From contig JACKKB010000005.1 in the NCBI GenBank assembly GCA_020637635.1, forward strand, positions 124,001 through 188,000: a stretch of DNA of 64,000 nt, given 5' to 3'. Shown here one piece after another: positions 51,714 through 61,411 of this stretch. A model generated the notes under the pieces. It worked only from the letters and a program-made list of their open reading frames with translations, made no database searches and was not told the DNA's origin. A program made the translations under genes and the position numbers. Numbering within the stretch: position 1 is the first letter of the stretch; the number at the start of each line of letters is the position of its first letter. The stretch is from Albidovulum sp. (GTDB lineage: Bacteria; Pseudomonadota; Alphaproteobacteria; Rhodobacterales; Rhodobacteraceae).

Positions 51714-52807
51714 CGCTCTCGCTCTACATCGCGCGCCGGTTCCTCAAGACCTTCCTGACGGTCTTCGCGGGCTTCTTCGTCGTGCTCTACCTGATCGACA
51801 TGATCGAGCAGATCCGCGCCTTTGCCCGCAACGACGTGAGCCTGACCGAGCTTGCCGAACTGGCGCTCCTGAATACCCCCGCGTCGGTCTACCGGATCCT
51901 GCCGCTGGTCACGATCCTCGCCTCGGTGGCGCTTTTCATCGCGCTCGCGCGGTCCTCCGAGCTTGTGGTGATCCGGGCTGCCGGCCGCTCGGCCCTGGCC
52001 GCTCTCATGGCCCCGATCGTCGCCGCGCTTCTGATCGGCGCTGTTGCCGTCAGCGCGCTCAATCCCATCGTCGCGGCCACGACCAAGCGCTATGAGGCGC
52101 TCTCGAGCCGCTATCGCAGCGGCGAAGCCAGCACCGTCTCGGTCACCCGCGAGGGGCTCTGGCTGCGCCAGGGCGGCGCCGACGGGCAGGTGGTCATCAA
52201 CGCCCAGCGGTCCAACCCCGACGGCACGCAGCTGGAGCGCGTCGTCTTCCTGTCCTTCGATGCCGCGGGCGCGCCCGAGACCCGCTGGGACGCGCGTTCG
52301 GCAATCCTGAAGAACGGCGCCTGGGACCTGAGCCAGGTGAAACGCTGGCGCTTCGGCCCGGGCACCAACCCCGAGCGCGACGCCGAGACGCTGGCCGGCA
52401 TCAGCCTGCCATCCGACCTGACCCCCGAACGGATCCGCGACAGCTTTGCCAAGCCTGCGTCGATCTCGGTCTGGGATCTGCCCGGCTTCATCCAGGCGCT
52501 GGAGCGTGCGGGCTTCTCAAGCCGCCGCCATGCCGTCTGGCTGCAGATGGAACTGGCCTTGCCACTGCTTCTGGCCGCCATGGTGATGGTGGGCGCGGGC
52601 TTCACCATGCGCCATGCCCGCTCGGGCAAGACGGGCACGATGGTGCTTCTCGCCATTGCCGCCGGTTTCGCGATATTCTTCCTGCGGAACTTCGCGCAGG
52701 TTCTCGGCGAGAACGGCCAGATCCCGGTCATGATCGCTGCCTGGACACCGCCCGTCGCGGCGGTGCTTCTGGCGCTGAGCCTGCTTCTGCATCTGGAGGA
52801 CGGCTGA
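51710..52807 (+). CDS. lptG: LPS export system permease LptG
   Basis: 365 residues with the same layout as LptF: helices near 15-35, 60-80 and 100-120, a periplasmic domain, and three C-terminal helices (LLLAAMVMVGAGFTM, GTMVLLAIAAGFAIFFLRN, VAAVLLALSLLLHL). N-terminus MTLSLYIARRFLKTFLTVF is typical of LptG. It is translationally coupled to lptF (ATGA) and to lptD (TGATG). Confidence 0.95.
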   Translation: MTLSLYIARRFLKTFLTVFAGFFVVLYLIDMIEQIRAFARNDVSLTELAELALLNTPASVYRILPLVTILASVALFIALARSSELVVIRAAGRSALAALMAPIVAALLIGAVAVSALNPIVAATTKRYEALSSRYRSGEASTVSVTREGLWLRQGGADGQVVINAQRSNPDGTQLERVVFLSFDAAGAPETRWDARSAILKNGAWDLSQVKRWRFGPGTNPERDAETLAGISLPSDLTPERIRDSFAKPASISVWDLPGFIQALERAGFSSRRHAVWLQMELALPLLLAAMVMVGAGFTMRHARSGKTGTMVLLAIAAGFAIFFLRNFAQVLGENGQIPVMIAAWTPPVAAVLLALSLLLHLEDG

Positions 52808-54999
52808 TGGTCCGGCGCCCCTTCGCGCTGATCCTTGCCGCGGCGCTGGCGCTCGCCGGCCCGCTCGTGGCGCCCTTGCCCGCGGGCGCCCGGACGGGCG
52901 CGCCCGCCGCTGCCCCCGACCGCGCCAGCATGGTGGCCGACCGTTTCACGCTTTCGGGCAACGACACGCTGACCGCCGAGGGGGCGGTCACGATCTTCTA
53001 CCAGGGCGCCAGGCTGACGGCACCACGGATCGTCTACAACGGCAAGAGCGGTCTGCTGACCATCGAGGGGCCGATCACGCTTGTCGACGGCTCGGGCACG
53101 GTTCTCATCGCCGATGCCGCGGAGCTGTCGCGCGACCTGACCGAGGGGATCCTGAGCTCGGTCAGGATGATCCTCGACGACCAGCTCCAGATCGCCGCGG
53201 CCGAGATGCGCCGCGGCGGCGATGGCGGCCGCTATACCGAGATGAACCGCGCCGTGGCCTCGTCCTGCCAGGTCTGCCCGCAGAACCCGACCCCGCTTTG
53301 GGAAATCCGCGCCGACCGGGTGGTGCACGACCGCGATCTGCGGCAGATCTACTTCGACAGCGCGCAGTTCCGCGTCGCCGGCCTGCCGATCTTCTACGTT
53401 CCCCGGCTGAGGATGCCCGACCCGACGCTCGACCGTGCGACCGGTTTCCTGATGCCCAGGATCCGCACCTCGACCGAACTCGGATTCGGCATCGAGGCGC
53501 CCTATTTCATCACCCTCGGCGACAGCCGCGACCTGACGCTGAAACCCTATCTCACGACCGAACGCAGCCGCACGCTCGGGTTTCGCTACCGCGAGGCCTT
53601 CCGCACCGGCGGCATCGAGGTGAACGGCGCCGTGACGCAGGACCGGCTGACCCCCGATCCGCTCCGCGGCTATCTCTTCGCCGACGGCCACTTCACCCTG
53701 CCCGAGGACTTCCGGCTCGATTTCACGCTGCAGAAGGCGACCGACCGGGCCTATCTCCTCGACTACGGCATCACCGATTCCGACCGCCTGACCAGTGGCG
53801 TCTCGATAAGCCGGACCCGGCGCGACGAATATATCGGTCTCGGCGCCTACAGCTATGAATCGCTGCGCAGCGGCGACGTGAACCCGCTGTTGCCGAACAC
53901 CGTGGCCGATGCGACGCTGATCCGCCGCTTCAGCCCCGCCTATCTCGGCGGCGAGGGCCGCTTCAGCTTCGACCTGCACGGCTACCGCCGCGCCTCTACC
54001 GTGCGGACCGACGCCAACGGCGACGGCATGGTCGACGGCCGCGATGCCGCGCGGGCCACGGCGGCGGTCGACTGGCGGCGCAACTGGATCCTGGCGAACG
54101 GCATGGTCGCCGCGATCGGGGCCGAGCTCGACGCCGATTTCTATGCCATCGCGCAGGATGCGGGCTATCCCGGCACGGTGGCGCGGCTTACCCCCTACGG
54201 AATGGCCGAACTGCGCTGGCCCTGGAGCCGTGCCGGCCAGGGCGGCGCGACCCAGGTGATCGAACCCGTGGCCCAGCTTGTCTGGAGCCCCGACAGCGGC
54301 AAGCCGGCCCCGAACGAGGACAGCCGCACTGTCGCCTTCGACGAGGGCAATCTCTTCGCCTTCAGCCGCTTTCCCGGCGCCGACGAACGCGAACGCGGCA
54401 CCCGGCTCAATCTCGGTGTCGGCTGGACGCGCTACGATCCCGGGGGCTGGACGCTCGGCGTCCTCGCCGGGCGCGTCATCCGCCAGAAGGACCTCGGCCA
54501 GTTCCGCGCCGGCAGCGGCCTTGACGGCGCGCAGAGCGACTGGCTCCTGGTGACCCATCTCGACAGCGGAACCGGCCTGCAGGTCATCAACCGCGCCATC
54601 TTCGACGATGCCTTCAGCTTCTCGCGCGACGAGTTCCTCCTCGGCTACGATCGCGGGCGGCTCGATCTCTCGGCCGGCTACACCTGGCTCGTCGCCGACC
54701 CCTCCGAGGGGCGCAACTTCGCCAGTTCCGAGATGATCTTCGGCGGCGGTCTCGATTTTGCCCGCAACTGGCACGCCACCCTCAGCGGGCGCTACGATTT
54801 CGAGGCCGAACGCACCACCCGGGCCGGGCTCGGCCTCAACTGGCGCAACGAATGCGCCGAGGTCGATCTTTCCCTCTCGCGTCGTTTCACTTCCTCGACT
54901 AGTGTAAGGCCGAGCACGGATTTCAGCCTGTCCGTGGCGCTTTATGGCTTCGGCACCGGTCAGGACGGACGCCGTTACCGGCGCGCCTGCGGTGGCTGA
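52807..54999 (+). CDS. lptD: LPS-assembly outer membrane protein LptD
   Basis: 730 residues. Signal peptide (LILAAALALAGPLVAPLPAGA), an OstA-type periplasmic jellyroll (about 40-140, VADRFTLSGNDTLTAEGAV), a Cys pair SCQVCP, and a C-terminal 26-strand barrel beginning around residue 200 (PIFYVPRLRMPDPTLDRATGFLMP). A Cys near the end (NECAEV) may form the disulfide with the N-terminal pair. With LptE it inserts LPS in the outer leaflet. It starts inside the lptG stop and is followed by surA, the chaperone for its folding. Confidence 0.95.
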   Translation: MVRRPFALILAAALALAGPLVAPLPAGARTGAPAAAPDRASMVADRFTLSGNDTLTAEGAVTIFYQGARLTAPRIVYNGKSGLLTIEGPITLVDGSGTVLIADAAELSRDLTEGILSSVRMILDDQLQIAAAEMRRGGDGGRYTEMNRAVASSCQVCPQNPTPLWEIRADRVVHDRDLRQIYFDSAQFRVAGLPIFYVPRLRMPDPTLDRATGFLMPRIRTSTELGFGIEAPYFITLGDSRDLTLKPYLTTERSRTLGFRYREAFRTGGIEVNGAVTQDRLTPDPLRGYLFADGHFTLPEDFRLDFTLQKATDRAYLLDYGITDSDRLTSGVSISRTRRDEYIGLGAYSYESLRSGDVNPLLPNTVADATLIRRFSPAYLGGEGRFSFDLHGYRRASTVRTDANGDGMVDGRDAARATAAVDWRRNWILANGMVAAIGAELDADFYAIAQDAGYPGTVARLTPYGMAELRWPWSRAGQGGATQVIEPVAQLVWSPDSGKPAPNEDSRTVAFDEGNLFAFSRFPGADERERGTRLNLGVGWTRYDPGGWTLGVLAGRVIRQKDLGQFRAGSGLDGAQSDWLLVTHLDSGTGLQVINRAIFDDAFSFSRDEFLLGYDRGRLDLSAGYTWLVADPSEGRNFASSEMIFGGGLDFARNWHATLSGRYDFEAERTTRAGLGLNWRNECAEVDLSLSRRFTSSTSVRPSTDFSLSVALYGFGTGQDGRRYRRACGG

Positions 55000-55074
55000 A
55001 GCGGGCGGGCGGAGGAGCCCCCGGACGAAACCAAGCCGGCAGCGCTGAGACCGGCAGCAACGAGCGGACCGACA

Positions 55075-56364
55075 ATGACCAAACTACGAGCGCTGACCCT
55101 GATCGTGCCGCTGGCGTTTCTGGCCGCCGTGGCGCCGGCCACCGCCCAGACGGGGCGCTTTGCCCCCGCGATCACCGTGAACGACGAGGTCGTGACGCGC
55201 TATGAGCTGGAACAGCGCAAGCGCTTTCTGACCGTGCTGCGCATTCCGGGTGACATCGAGCAGATGGCCGAGACCGGGCTGATCGAGGATCGGCTGCGGT
55301 TGCAGGCCGCCAAGGCCATGGGCCTGACGCTGACCGACGAGCAGCTCACCGCCGGCATGGCCGAGTTCGCCGGCCGTGCCAATCTTGAGACCGAGCAGTT
55401 CCTGACGGCGATCGGGCAGGCCGGGGTCGAGCCCGAGACCTTCCGCGATTTCGTGCGCGCCGGCCTTCTGTGGCGCGACGTGGTGCGGACGCGCTTTGCC
55501 CCGAAGATTTCCATCTCCGAGGCCGAGATCGACCGCGCGCTCTCGGTGCCGGCACAGCGCGGCGCCGGGCCGCGGGTGCTGCTGTCCGAGATCCTGATCC
55601 CCTTCGGCCCCGCCAACGCCCCGGAGGCGCGGCGCACCGCCGAGGAACTGTCCAGGAGCCTGCGCTCCGAGGCCGCCTTCGCCGCCGCCGCGCGGCAGTA
55701 TTCGGCGGCCGCGTCGCGCGACCAGGGCGGCCAGATCGGCTGGATCCCGTTGACCAACCTGCCGCCGCAGGCGCGCAGCGCCGTCGCCGCGCTCGCCAAC
55801 GGTCAGGTGAGCGAGCCGGTCCCGCTCGGCAAGGCCATCGGGCTTTTCCGGCTGCGCGGCATCCAGCAGGGTGGCGAGATAAATCCGCGCGACATTTCCG
55901 TCGATTACGCGCAATACCTCATTCCCGGCGGCCAGGCTGCCACCGCCGAGGCCGAGCGGGTCCGGGGCGAGGTCGACACCTGTGACGATCTCTACCGCAT
56001 CGCCCGCAAGCAGCCGGCGGACCGGCTGATTCGCGAAACCCGGCCGCAGGGCGCCCTGCCCGCCGATATCGCCCGCGCGATTGCACCGCTCGACGACAAC
56101 GAAAGCACCACGCTGAACCGCGGCGGCACTCTGGTCTTCGTGATGCTCTGCAAGCGCAGCGCCACGGCCGGCAGCATCCAGGGCGGCGCGCTCGCCGCCG
56201 CGGTTCCGCTCGACGGTGCGCCGGCGATCGACCCCGATCTCGGCTTCGGCAAGGGGCCGGGCCGGGCGCAGGTGCGCGAGGAACTCGTGAACCAGCGCCT
56301 CGGCGGGCTGGCCGAGGGCTACATGGCGTCGCTGAAGGCCAACGCGATGATCGCGCGGCCCTGA
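55075..56364 (+). CDS. surA: Periplasmic chaperone/peptidylprolyl isomerase SurA
   Basis: 429 residues with a signal peptide ending ATAQTG. N-terminal SurA chaperone domain (ITVNDEVVTRYELEQRKRFL) and one parvulin-type domain (about 175-270: RVLLSEILIPF, YSAAASRDQGGQIGWIP, VSEPVPLG); the second parvulin domain of E. coli SurA appears replaced by a divergent C-terminal segment, common in alphaproteobacteria. It escorts outer membrane barrels such as LptD, encoded 75 bp upstream. Confidence 0.9.
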   Translation: MTKLRALTLIVPLAFLAAVAPATAQTGRFAPAITVNDEVVTRYELEQRKRFLTVLRIPGDIEQMAETGLIEDRLRLQAAKAMGLTLTDEQLTAGMAEFAGRANLETEQFLTAIGQAGVEPETFRDFVRAGLLWRDVVRTRFAPKISISEAEIDRALSVPAQRGAGPRVLLSEILIPFGPANAPEARRTAEELSRSLRSEAAFAAAARQYSAAASRDQGGQIGWIPLTNLPPQARSAVAALANGQVSEPVPLGKAIGLFRLRGIQQGGEINPRDISVDYAQYLIPGGQAATAEAERVRGEVDTCDDLYRIARKQPADRLIRETRPQGALPADIARAIAPLDDNESTTLNRGGTLVFVMLCKRSATAGSIQGGALAAAVPLDGAPAIDPDLGFGKGPGRAQVREELVNQRLGGLAEGYMASLKANAMIARP

Positions 56365-56373
56365 CGGCCCGCG

Positions 56374-57435
56374 ATGTCCCTCTCCACGCGCGATCCATCG
56401 ACGACGGCGGCCGGGCGCCCGCGCGCGGTTCCGGACCTGCCCGTCGCGCTCAGCGTCGGCGATCCCTCGGGCATCGGCCCCGAGATCGCCGTGAAGGCAC
56501 GCGACCGGCTCGGCGCCGGTCTGGCCTTCTTCTGGATCGGCGATCCCGCGCATCTGCCGCCCGGCACCCGGATCCGCGAGATCGCCCGGCCGGCCGAGGC
56601 CGTCTCGGTGCCGTCGTCCCTTCTGCCGGTGCTGCCGCTCGGCTTTCCGGCCGCCGCCCGGCCCGGCCGGCCGTCGCCCGAGAACGCCGCCGCCGTGATC
56701 GAGGCGATCGCGACCGGTGTCCGGCTGGTGATGGCGGGCGAGGCGGCGGCGCTCTGCACCGCGCCCATCAACAAGAAGGCGCTGAAGGACGGCGCCGGCT
56801 TTGCCTTTCCCGGCCATACCGAATATCTCGCCCATCTCGCGGGCGTCCGGCAGGTGGTGATGATGCTCGCCTGCCCGGAGCTCCGGGTGGTGCCGACGAC
56901 GATCCACATACCGCTGGCCGAGGTGCCGCGCAGGCTGACGGCCGGGCTGCTCGCCGACACCCTGTCGCTGACCCACGCCGCCCTTCGCCGCGATTTCGGC
57001 ATCGCTTCGCCCCGGATCGCGGTCGCCGGGCTCAACCCCCACGCCGGCGAGGGCGGCGCAATGGGGCGCGAGGAAGAGGAGATCATCGCCCCGGTGATCG
57101 CCGCGCTTGCGGCCGAGGGCATGGCGATCAGCGGGCCGCATCCGGCCGACACGATGTTCCACCCCGTTGCCCGCGCCGGCTATGACGCGGCGGTGGCGAT
57201 GTATCACGATCAGGCGCTGATCCCGATCAAGTCCATCGACTTCGCGGGCGGCGTCAACATCACGCTCGGCCTGCCCTTCGTGCGCACCTCGCCCGACCAC
57301 GGCACCGCCTACGACATCGCCGGCGCCGGCCGTGCCGACCCCGCAAGCCTGATCGCCGCCCTGACAATGGCGCACGGGATGGCAGCGATGCGTGCCGAGG
57401 CCGCGGCCCGCGAGGCGTCCGATGGCCGCGCCTGA
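56374..57435 (+). CDS. pdxA: 4-hydroxythreonine-4-phosphate dehydrogenase
   Basis: 353 residues of the PdxA family: LSVGDPSGIGPEIAVKA at the start, the substrate loop APINKKAL and FPGHTEYLA, the metal-binding GLNPHAGEGGAMGREE, and YHDQALIPIK with FVRTSPDHGTAYDIAG. It provides the amino-ketone precursor of pyridoxal phosphate. It has a longer-than-usual N-terminus (about 25 residues before the conserved part). Lies 9 bp after surA and overlaps rsmA by 14 bp. Confidence 0.95.
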   Translation: MSLSTRDPSTTAAGRPRAVPDLPVALSVGDPSGIGPEIAVKARDRLGAGLAFFWIGDPAHLPPGTRIREIARPAEAVSVPSSLLPVLPLGFPAAARPGRPSPENAAAVIEAIATGVRLVMAGEAAALCTAPINKKALKDGAGFAFPGHTEYLAHLAGVRQVVMMLACPELRVVPTTIHIPLAEVPRRLTAGLLADTLSLTHAALRRDFGIASPRIAVAGLNPHAGEGGAMGREEEEIIAPVIAALAAEGMAISGPHPADTMFHPVARAGYDAAVAMYHDQALIPIKSIDFAGGVNITLGLPFVRTSPDHGTAYDIAGAGRADPASLIAALTMAHGMAAMRAEAAAREASDGRA

Positions 57436-58264
57436 CGGCCTGCCGCCGCTGCGCGAGGTGATCGCGACGCACGGGATCGCGGCGCGCAAGGCGCTCGGCC
57501 AGAACTTCCTTCTCGATCTGAACCTCACTGCCAAGATCGCCCGCGCCGCCGGCGATCTTGGCGCCGCCGACGTGCTCGAGGTCGGGCCCGGCCCGGGCGG
57601 GCTGACCCGGGGCCTTCTGGCCGAGGGCGCGCGCCGCGTTCTGGCGATCGAGAAGGACCCCCGCTGCCTGCCGGCCCTGGCCGAGATCGCCGCCGCCTAC
57701 CCCGACCGGCTCGAGGTCATGAATGCCGATGCGCTGGATGTCGACGCCCGCGCCCACCTGACGCCGCCGATCCGGGTCGTGGCCAACCTGCCCTACAATG
57801 TCGGCACCGAGCTGCTTGTGCGCTGGCTGACGCCGCCGGACTGGCCGCCCTACTGGCAGAGCCTGACGCTGATGTTCCAGAAGGAAGTGGCCGAGCGTAT
57901 CGTCGCCCTGCCGGGACAGAAGGCCTATGGCAGGCTGGCGCTCCTCGCCCAGTGGCGCACGGATGCACGCATCGTCATGACGCTGCCGCCCGAGGCCTTC
58001 ACCCCGGCGCCCAAGGTCCGCTCCGCCGTGGTGCATCTGACGGCGCTTCCCGCGCCACGGTTTCCCGCCGATCCCGCGACGCTGAACCGCATCGTCGCCG
58101 CCGGGTTCAACCAGCGGCGCAAGATGCTGCGGTCGAGCCTGAAGGGCATCGCGCCGGGGATCGAGGCCCGGCTCGAGGCGGTCGGGATCGCGCCCACCGC
58201 CCGGGCCGAGGAGATTGGACTGGAGGCCTATTGCCGCCTGGCACGGGCGCTCGACGGCGGCTGA
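57422..58264 (+). CDS. rsmA: 16S rRNA dimethyladenosine transferase RsmA (KsgA)
   Basis: 280 residues starting at the ATG inside the pdxA end (MAAPDGLPPL). Family motifs: RKALGQNFLLDLN, SAM loop VGPGPGGLTRG, acidic IEKDPRC and catalytic NLPYN (N6-adenine type). It dimethylates A1518 and A1519 of 16S rRNA late in 30S assembly. The chain lptD-surA-pdxA-rsmA is the conserved proteobacterial order. Confidence 0.96.
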   Translation: MAAPDGLPPLREVIATHGIAARKALGQNFLLDLNLTAKIARAAGDLGAADVLEVGPGPGGLTRGLLAEGARRVLAIEKDPRCLPALAEIAAAYPDRLEVMNADALDVDARAHLTPPIRVVANLPYNVGTELLVRWLTPPDWPPYWQSLTLMFQKEVAERIVALPGQKAYGRLALLAQWRTDARIVMTLPPEAFTPAPKVRSAVVHLTALPAPRFPADPATLNRIVAAGFNQRRKMLRSSLKGIAPGIEARLEAVGIAPTARAEEIGLEAYCRLARALDGG

Positions 58265-58345
58265 GCGGCGGCCGAGTGGCCCCCGTATCAGAGGTTCGGA
58301 ACGGGATCGCGGCAGGGCCGTCAGAGCGCCCCCGGGGCCTTCGAG

Positions 58346-58377
58346 CCGGGGGCCGGCGCCGGGCCTTCGGCCCCCGG
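58346..58377. terminator. GC hairpin between rsmA and the DUF4167 gene, possible terminator
   Basis: 9-bp arms CCGGGGGCC (58346-58354) and GGCCCCCGG (58369-58377) between two convergent genes. There is no T-run on either side, so intrinsic termination is doubtful; it may pause polymerase or protect 3' ends. Confidence 0.35.
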
Positions 58378-58406
58378 ACAATCGCCGGGGCGCCTGCCGG
58401 CGATGT

Positions 58407-59159
58407 TCATTCGGCGGCGTCGGCGGCGCCGTCGCGGGTCTTGTCGCTGGCGCTGCTCTCCTGGTCGCCGCTCTTGGCGCGCGGCTTGCGCGGGGCGCGC
58501 TGCTTGGCCCGCGGCGCGGGATCCGCGTCCGGGGCCGGCATCTCGGGGATCATCGGCGCACTGCGCTCGGACATATGGCTGGCCTCGGGCGTCTCGACGA
58601 GACCGGGGCCTTCGTCAGCGCCGCCGCCGAAGGCAGGCTCGCTGGCCGGGCGGTCCTGACGGCCACCGTCATGCCGCCGTCCGCGCCGCTCGCCGCCGTC
58701 CTGATCGCCGCCATGGCCCTGGCCGCCGTAGGGATTGCCGCCCTGACCGCCATTGCCGCCACCCTGGCCTCCGCCCTGCTGGCCGCTGCCCTGCTGAGCT
58801 CCGCCCTGCTGACCTCCGCCCTGCTGGCCGGAATAGGCGTTGCCGTTCTGGCCCTGACCGCCTTGATGGCTGTAGCCTTCGCCGCCCTGCCGGCCTTCCT
58901 GTTCGCGCGCCATCTCGCGTTGCGCCTCGCTCAGCATCCGCGTGTAGTGCTCGGCATGCTGAAGGAAGTTCTGCTCGGCGACGCGGTCGTTGGAGAGCTG
59001 CGCGTCGCGGGCGAGCATGAGGTATTTGTCAATGATCTGCTGCGGCGTGCCGCGGACCTTGCCCTCGGGGCCGGAGCTGTCGAAGACGCGGTTGACGATA
59101 TTGCCAAGCGAACGTTGCCGGTTCGATTTGGAACGCGAGCGGGATTTCGAAGATCTCAT
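58407..59159 (-). CDS. DUF4167 domain-containing protein with Gly/Gln-rich tail
   Basis: 250 residues from the ATG giving MRSSKSRSRSKSNRQ. The N-terminal DUF4167 (about 8-85) is basic then helical (NIVNRVFDSSGPEGKVRGTP, QIIDKYLMLARDAQLSNDRV, HAEHYTRMLSEAQREM). Residues about 90-150 are a low-complexity Gly/Gln/Asn stretch, and the C-terminus is acidic with a basic patch (KQRAPRKPRAK). The family is alphaproteobacterial and of unknown function; the basic plus disordered layout suggests nucleic-acid binding. It follows prmC on the same strand after a 256-bp gap. Confidence 0.85.
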   Translation of the reverse strand: MRSSKSRSRSKSNRQRSLGNIVNRVFDSSGPEGKVRGTPQQIIDKYLMLARDAQLSNDRVAEQNFLQHAEHYTRMLSEAQREMAREQEGRQGGEGYSHQGGQGQNGNAYSGQQGGGQQGGAQQGSGQQGGGQGGGNGGQGGNPYGGQGHGGDQDGGERRGRRHDGGRQDRPASEPAFGGGADEGPGLVETPEASHMSERSAPMIPEMPAPDADPAPRAKQRAPRKPRAKSGDQESSASDKTRDGAADAAE

Positions 59160-59415
59160 ATGCTTTCGTATTTCCAGGCCATTGGCGGGGATCGGACTTG
59201 CCCGGTCCCGCACCCGGCACCGACGGTTCGGCGCGATGGCAAGACGCTTGGTTCTGGGCAAGGCCGTCGGGGCAGACGGGAAATATCCGCCCGCGACAGA
59301 TCCCTTAATGCATGTTGCTGCCCCGGGGGCAAGCGATTTCTGCGCGAAGGCCGCCGGTTCCGGCGTTTCGGCGACAATATGCTGCAGGCAGAGACCCCTG
59401 GCCGCCCGGAAGGCC

Positions 59416-60261
59416 TCAGGTTGCGCCGCAATCGCCGCTTTCGCCGGGCTTGCGGGCCAGCACGACCCGGTCGCGCCCGTCGAGGTCGGGGCGGATCTCG
59501 ATCGCAGCGAACCCCGCCGCCCGCAGAAGCGCGGTGACGGAAGCCCCCTGCGTGGGCCCGATCTCGACGAGGAGCCGCCCGCCCGGCATCAGCCGCGCCC
59601 CCGCCCCCGCGGCAATCGCCCGGTAGGCGGCAAGCCCGTCGCCGCCCGGGCTGAGCGCCAGATGCGGCTCCCAGTCGCGCACTTCGGGGGCGAGCCCGGC
59701 CATCTCGGCCCCGGCGATATAGGGCGGGTTGGAGACGATGAGATCGAAACGCCCCGCGATCCCGTCGAACCAGTTCGCGCGCTGGAACCGGGCCCGCTCC
59801 GCGACCCCCAGCTGCCTGGCGTTACGCAGCGCCACCTCGAGCGCCGCCTCGGACAGATCTGTGCCGACGCCTTTTGCAGAGGGCCGGTCGGCCAGAAGGC
59901 TGATCAGGATGCAGCCCGAGCCGGTGCCAAGATCCAGCAGCCGGGTAAAGGGCTGCTCCAGCGCCGCGACGACGAGCATCTCGGTCTCGGGGCGCGGGTC
60001 CAGCACGTCCGGCGTGACCGCGAAGTCATGCCGCCAGAAGGCGCGCCTTCCTATGATCTGCGACACCGGCCTGCGGCGGGCGCGTTCCGCAAGCGCAATG
60101 CCGAACATCTCCAGCGTCAGGTCGTTGGGGGTGTCGCGGCTTTGGGATTCCGGCGCGCTCTGTCCGATCTCGTAGGCCCAGTCGAAAAGCCGTCGCACAT
60201 CGCGGGCCGGGTCGGGCACCCCCTTCTCGGCCAGCACCTTCACGGCACGGGACAGATTCAC
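59416..60261 (-). CDS. prmC: Release factor glutamine methyltransferase PrmC
   Basis: 281 residues. SAM-binding DLGTGSGCI and the catalytic NPPYI (VSNPPYIAGAE) are present, with the N-terminal helical domain that docks on the release factor. It N5-methylates the GGQ glutamine of RF1 and RF2. It overlaps prfA, its substrate's gene, as ATGA. Confidence 0.96.
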   Translation of the reverse strand: MNLSRAVKVLAEKGVPDPARDVRRLFDWAYEIGQSAPESQSRDTPNDLTLEMFGIALAERARRRPVSQIIGRRAFWRHDFAVTPDVLDPRPETEMLVVAALEQPFTRLLDLGTGSGCILISLLADRPSAKGVGTDLSEAALEVALRNARQLGVAERARFQRANWFDGIAGRFDLIVSNPPYIAGAEMAGLAPEVRDWEPHLALSPGGDGLAAYRAIAAGAGARLMPGGRLLVEIGPTQGASVTALLRAAGFAAIEIRPDLDGRDRVVLARKPGESGDCGAT

Positions 60262-61313
60262 GCCTCCATCTCCGCCAGCCGTGCCGCCTGATCCTCGGCG
60301 ATGAGCGCGTCGATGACCTCGGTCAGGTCGCCCTGCATCACCTGGTCGAGCCGGTAGAGCGTGAGGCCGATCCGGTGGTCGGTCATGCGGCCCTGCGGGA
60401 AGTTGTAGGTGCGGATGCGTTCGGAGCGGTCGCCGCTGCCCACCTGGGCCCTGCGGTCGGCGGCGCGGGCATCGGCGGCCTTCGAGCGTTCCATGTCATA
60501 GAGCCGCGCCCGGAGCACCGCCATCGCGTTGGCGCGGTTCTGGTGCTGCGACTTTTCCGAGGAGGTGACGACGATGCCGGTCGGAAGGTGGGTGATCCGC
60601 ACCGCCGAGTCGGTGGTGTTGACGTGCTGGCCCCCCGCGCCCGACGCCCGCATCGTGTCGATGCGGATATCGGCGGCCGGGATGTCGATCTCGACCTCCT
60701 CGGCCTCGGGCAGGACGGCGACGGTGGCGGCCGAGGTGTGGATGCGGCCGCCCGCCTCGGTCTCGGGGACGCGCTGGACGCGGTGGACGCCGGATTCGAA
60801 CTTGAGCCGGGCGAAGACGCCCTCGCCCTCGACCCGCGCCATCGCCTCCCTGACGCCGCCAAGCTCGGTCTGGCTGAGTTCCAGAAGCTCGAAGCGCCAG
60901 CCCATGCTCTCGGCGTATTTCTGGTACATGCGCAGAAGATCGCCGGCGAAAAGCGCCGCCTCCTCGCCGCCGGTGCCGGGGCGGATCTCGACGATGGCGG
61001 GGCGGGCGTCGGCGGCGTCCTTCGGCAGAAGCGCGATCCTGAGGCGGTTCTCCATCTCGGGGATGCGGGCCTTGAGGGCCGGGATCTCGTCCTCGGCGAG
61101 CGCCCGCATCTCGGGGTCGGAAAGCATCGTCTCGGCCTCGCCGAGGTCCGCCAGCGCCTGCCGGTAGGTGGCGATTTCGGCGACGACGGGTTTCAGACCG
61201 GAATATTCGCGGCTGAGCGCGGCGATCTCGGCAGGCTCGGCGCCGGCGGAAAGCTTCGCTTCGAGGAACTCGAAGCGGCGGCGGATCTGGTCGAGCTTGT
61301 CCAAGGGCACCAT
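60258..61313 (-). CDS. prfA: Peptide chain release factor 1
   Basis: 351 residues, class I release factor. The peptidyl-hydrolysis motif GGQ lies in ASGAGGQHVNTTDSAVR, and the N-terminal coiled domain and the EIRPGTGGEEAALFAGDLLRM block are typical. It recognises UAA and UAG. The Gln is methylated by PrmC, encoded directly downstream with overlapping codons. Confidence 0.97.
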   Translation of the reverse strand: MVPLDKLDQIRRRFEFLEAKLSAGAEPAEIAALSREYSGLKPVVAEIATYRQALADLGEAETMLSDPEMRALAEDEIPALKARIPEMENRLRIALLPKDAADARPAIVEIRPGTGGEEAALFAGDLLRMYQKYAESMGWRFELLELSQTELGGVREAMARVEGEGVFARLKFESGVHRVQRVPETEAGGRIHTSAATVAVLPEAEEVEIDIPAADIRIDTMRASGAGGQHVNTTDSAVRITHLPTGIVVTSSEKSQHQNRANAMAVLRARLYDMERSKAADARAADRRAQVGSGDRSERIRTYNFPQGRMTDHRIGLTLYRLDQVMQGDLTEVIDALIAEDQAARLAEMEA

Positions 61314-61411
61314 GGCCGGGGTTTGGCGCGTGTCCGCGCGGCGGTCAAGGGGGAGAGGCCGGGGGTTTCACACCCCCGGACCCCCGCGGGATATTTCCGA
61401 ACAGATGAAGC

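Noticed and set aside
52111..54774. Very long open frame (887 codons) antisense to lptG/lptD
   Set aside because: High-GC codon bias of lptD opens the opposite frame; the translation lacks recognisable domains while lptD is clear on the plus strand.
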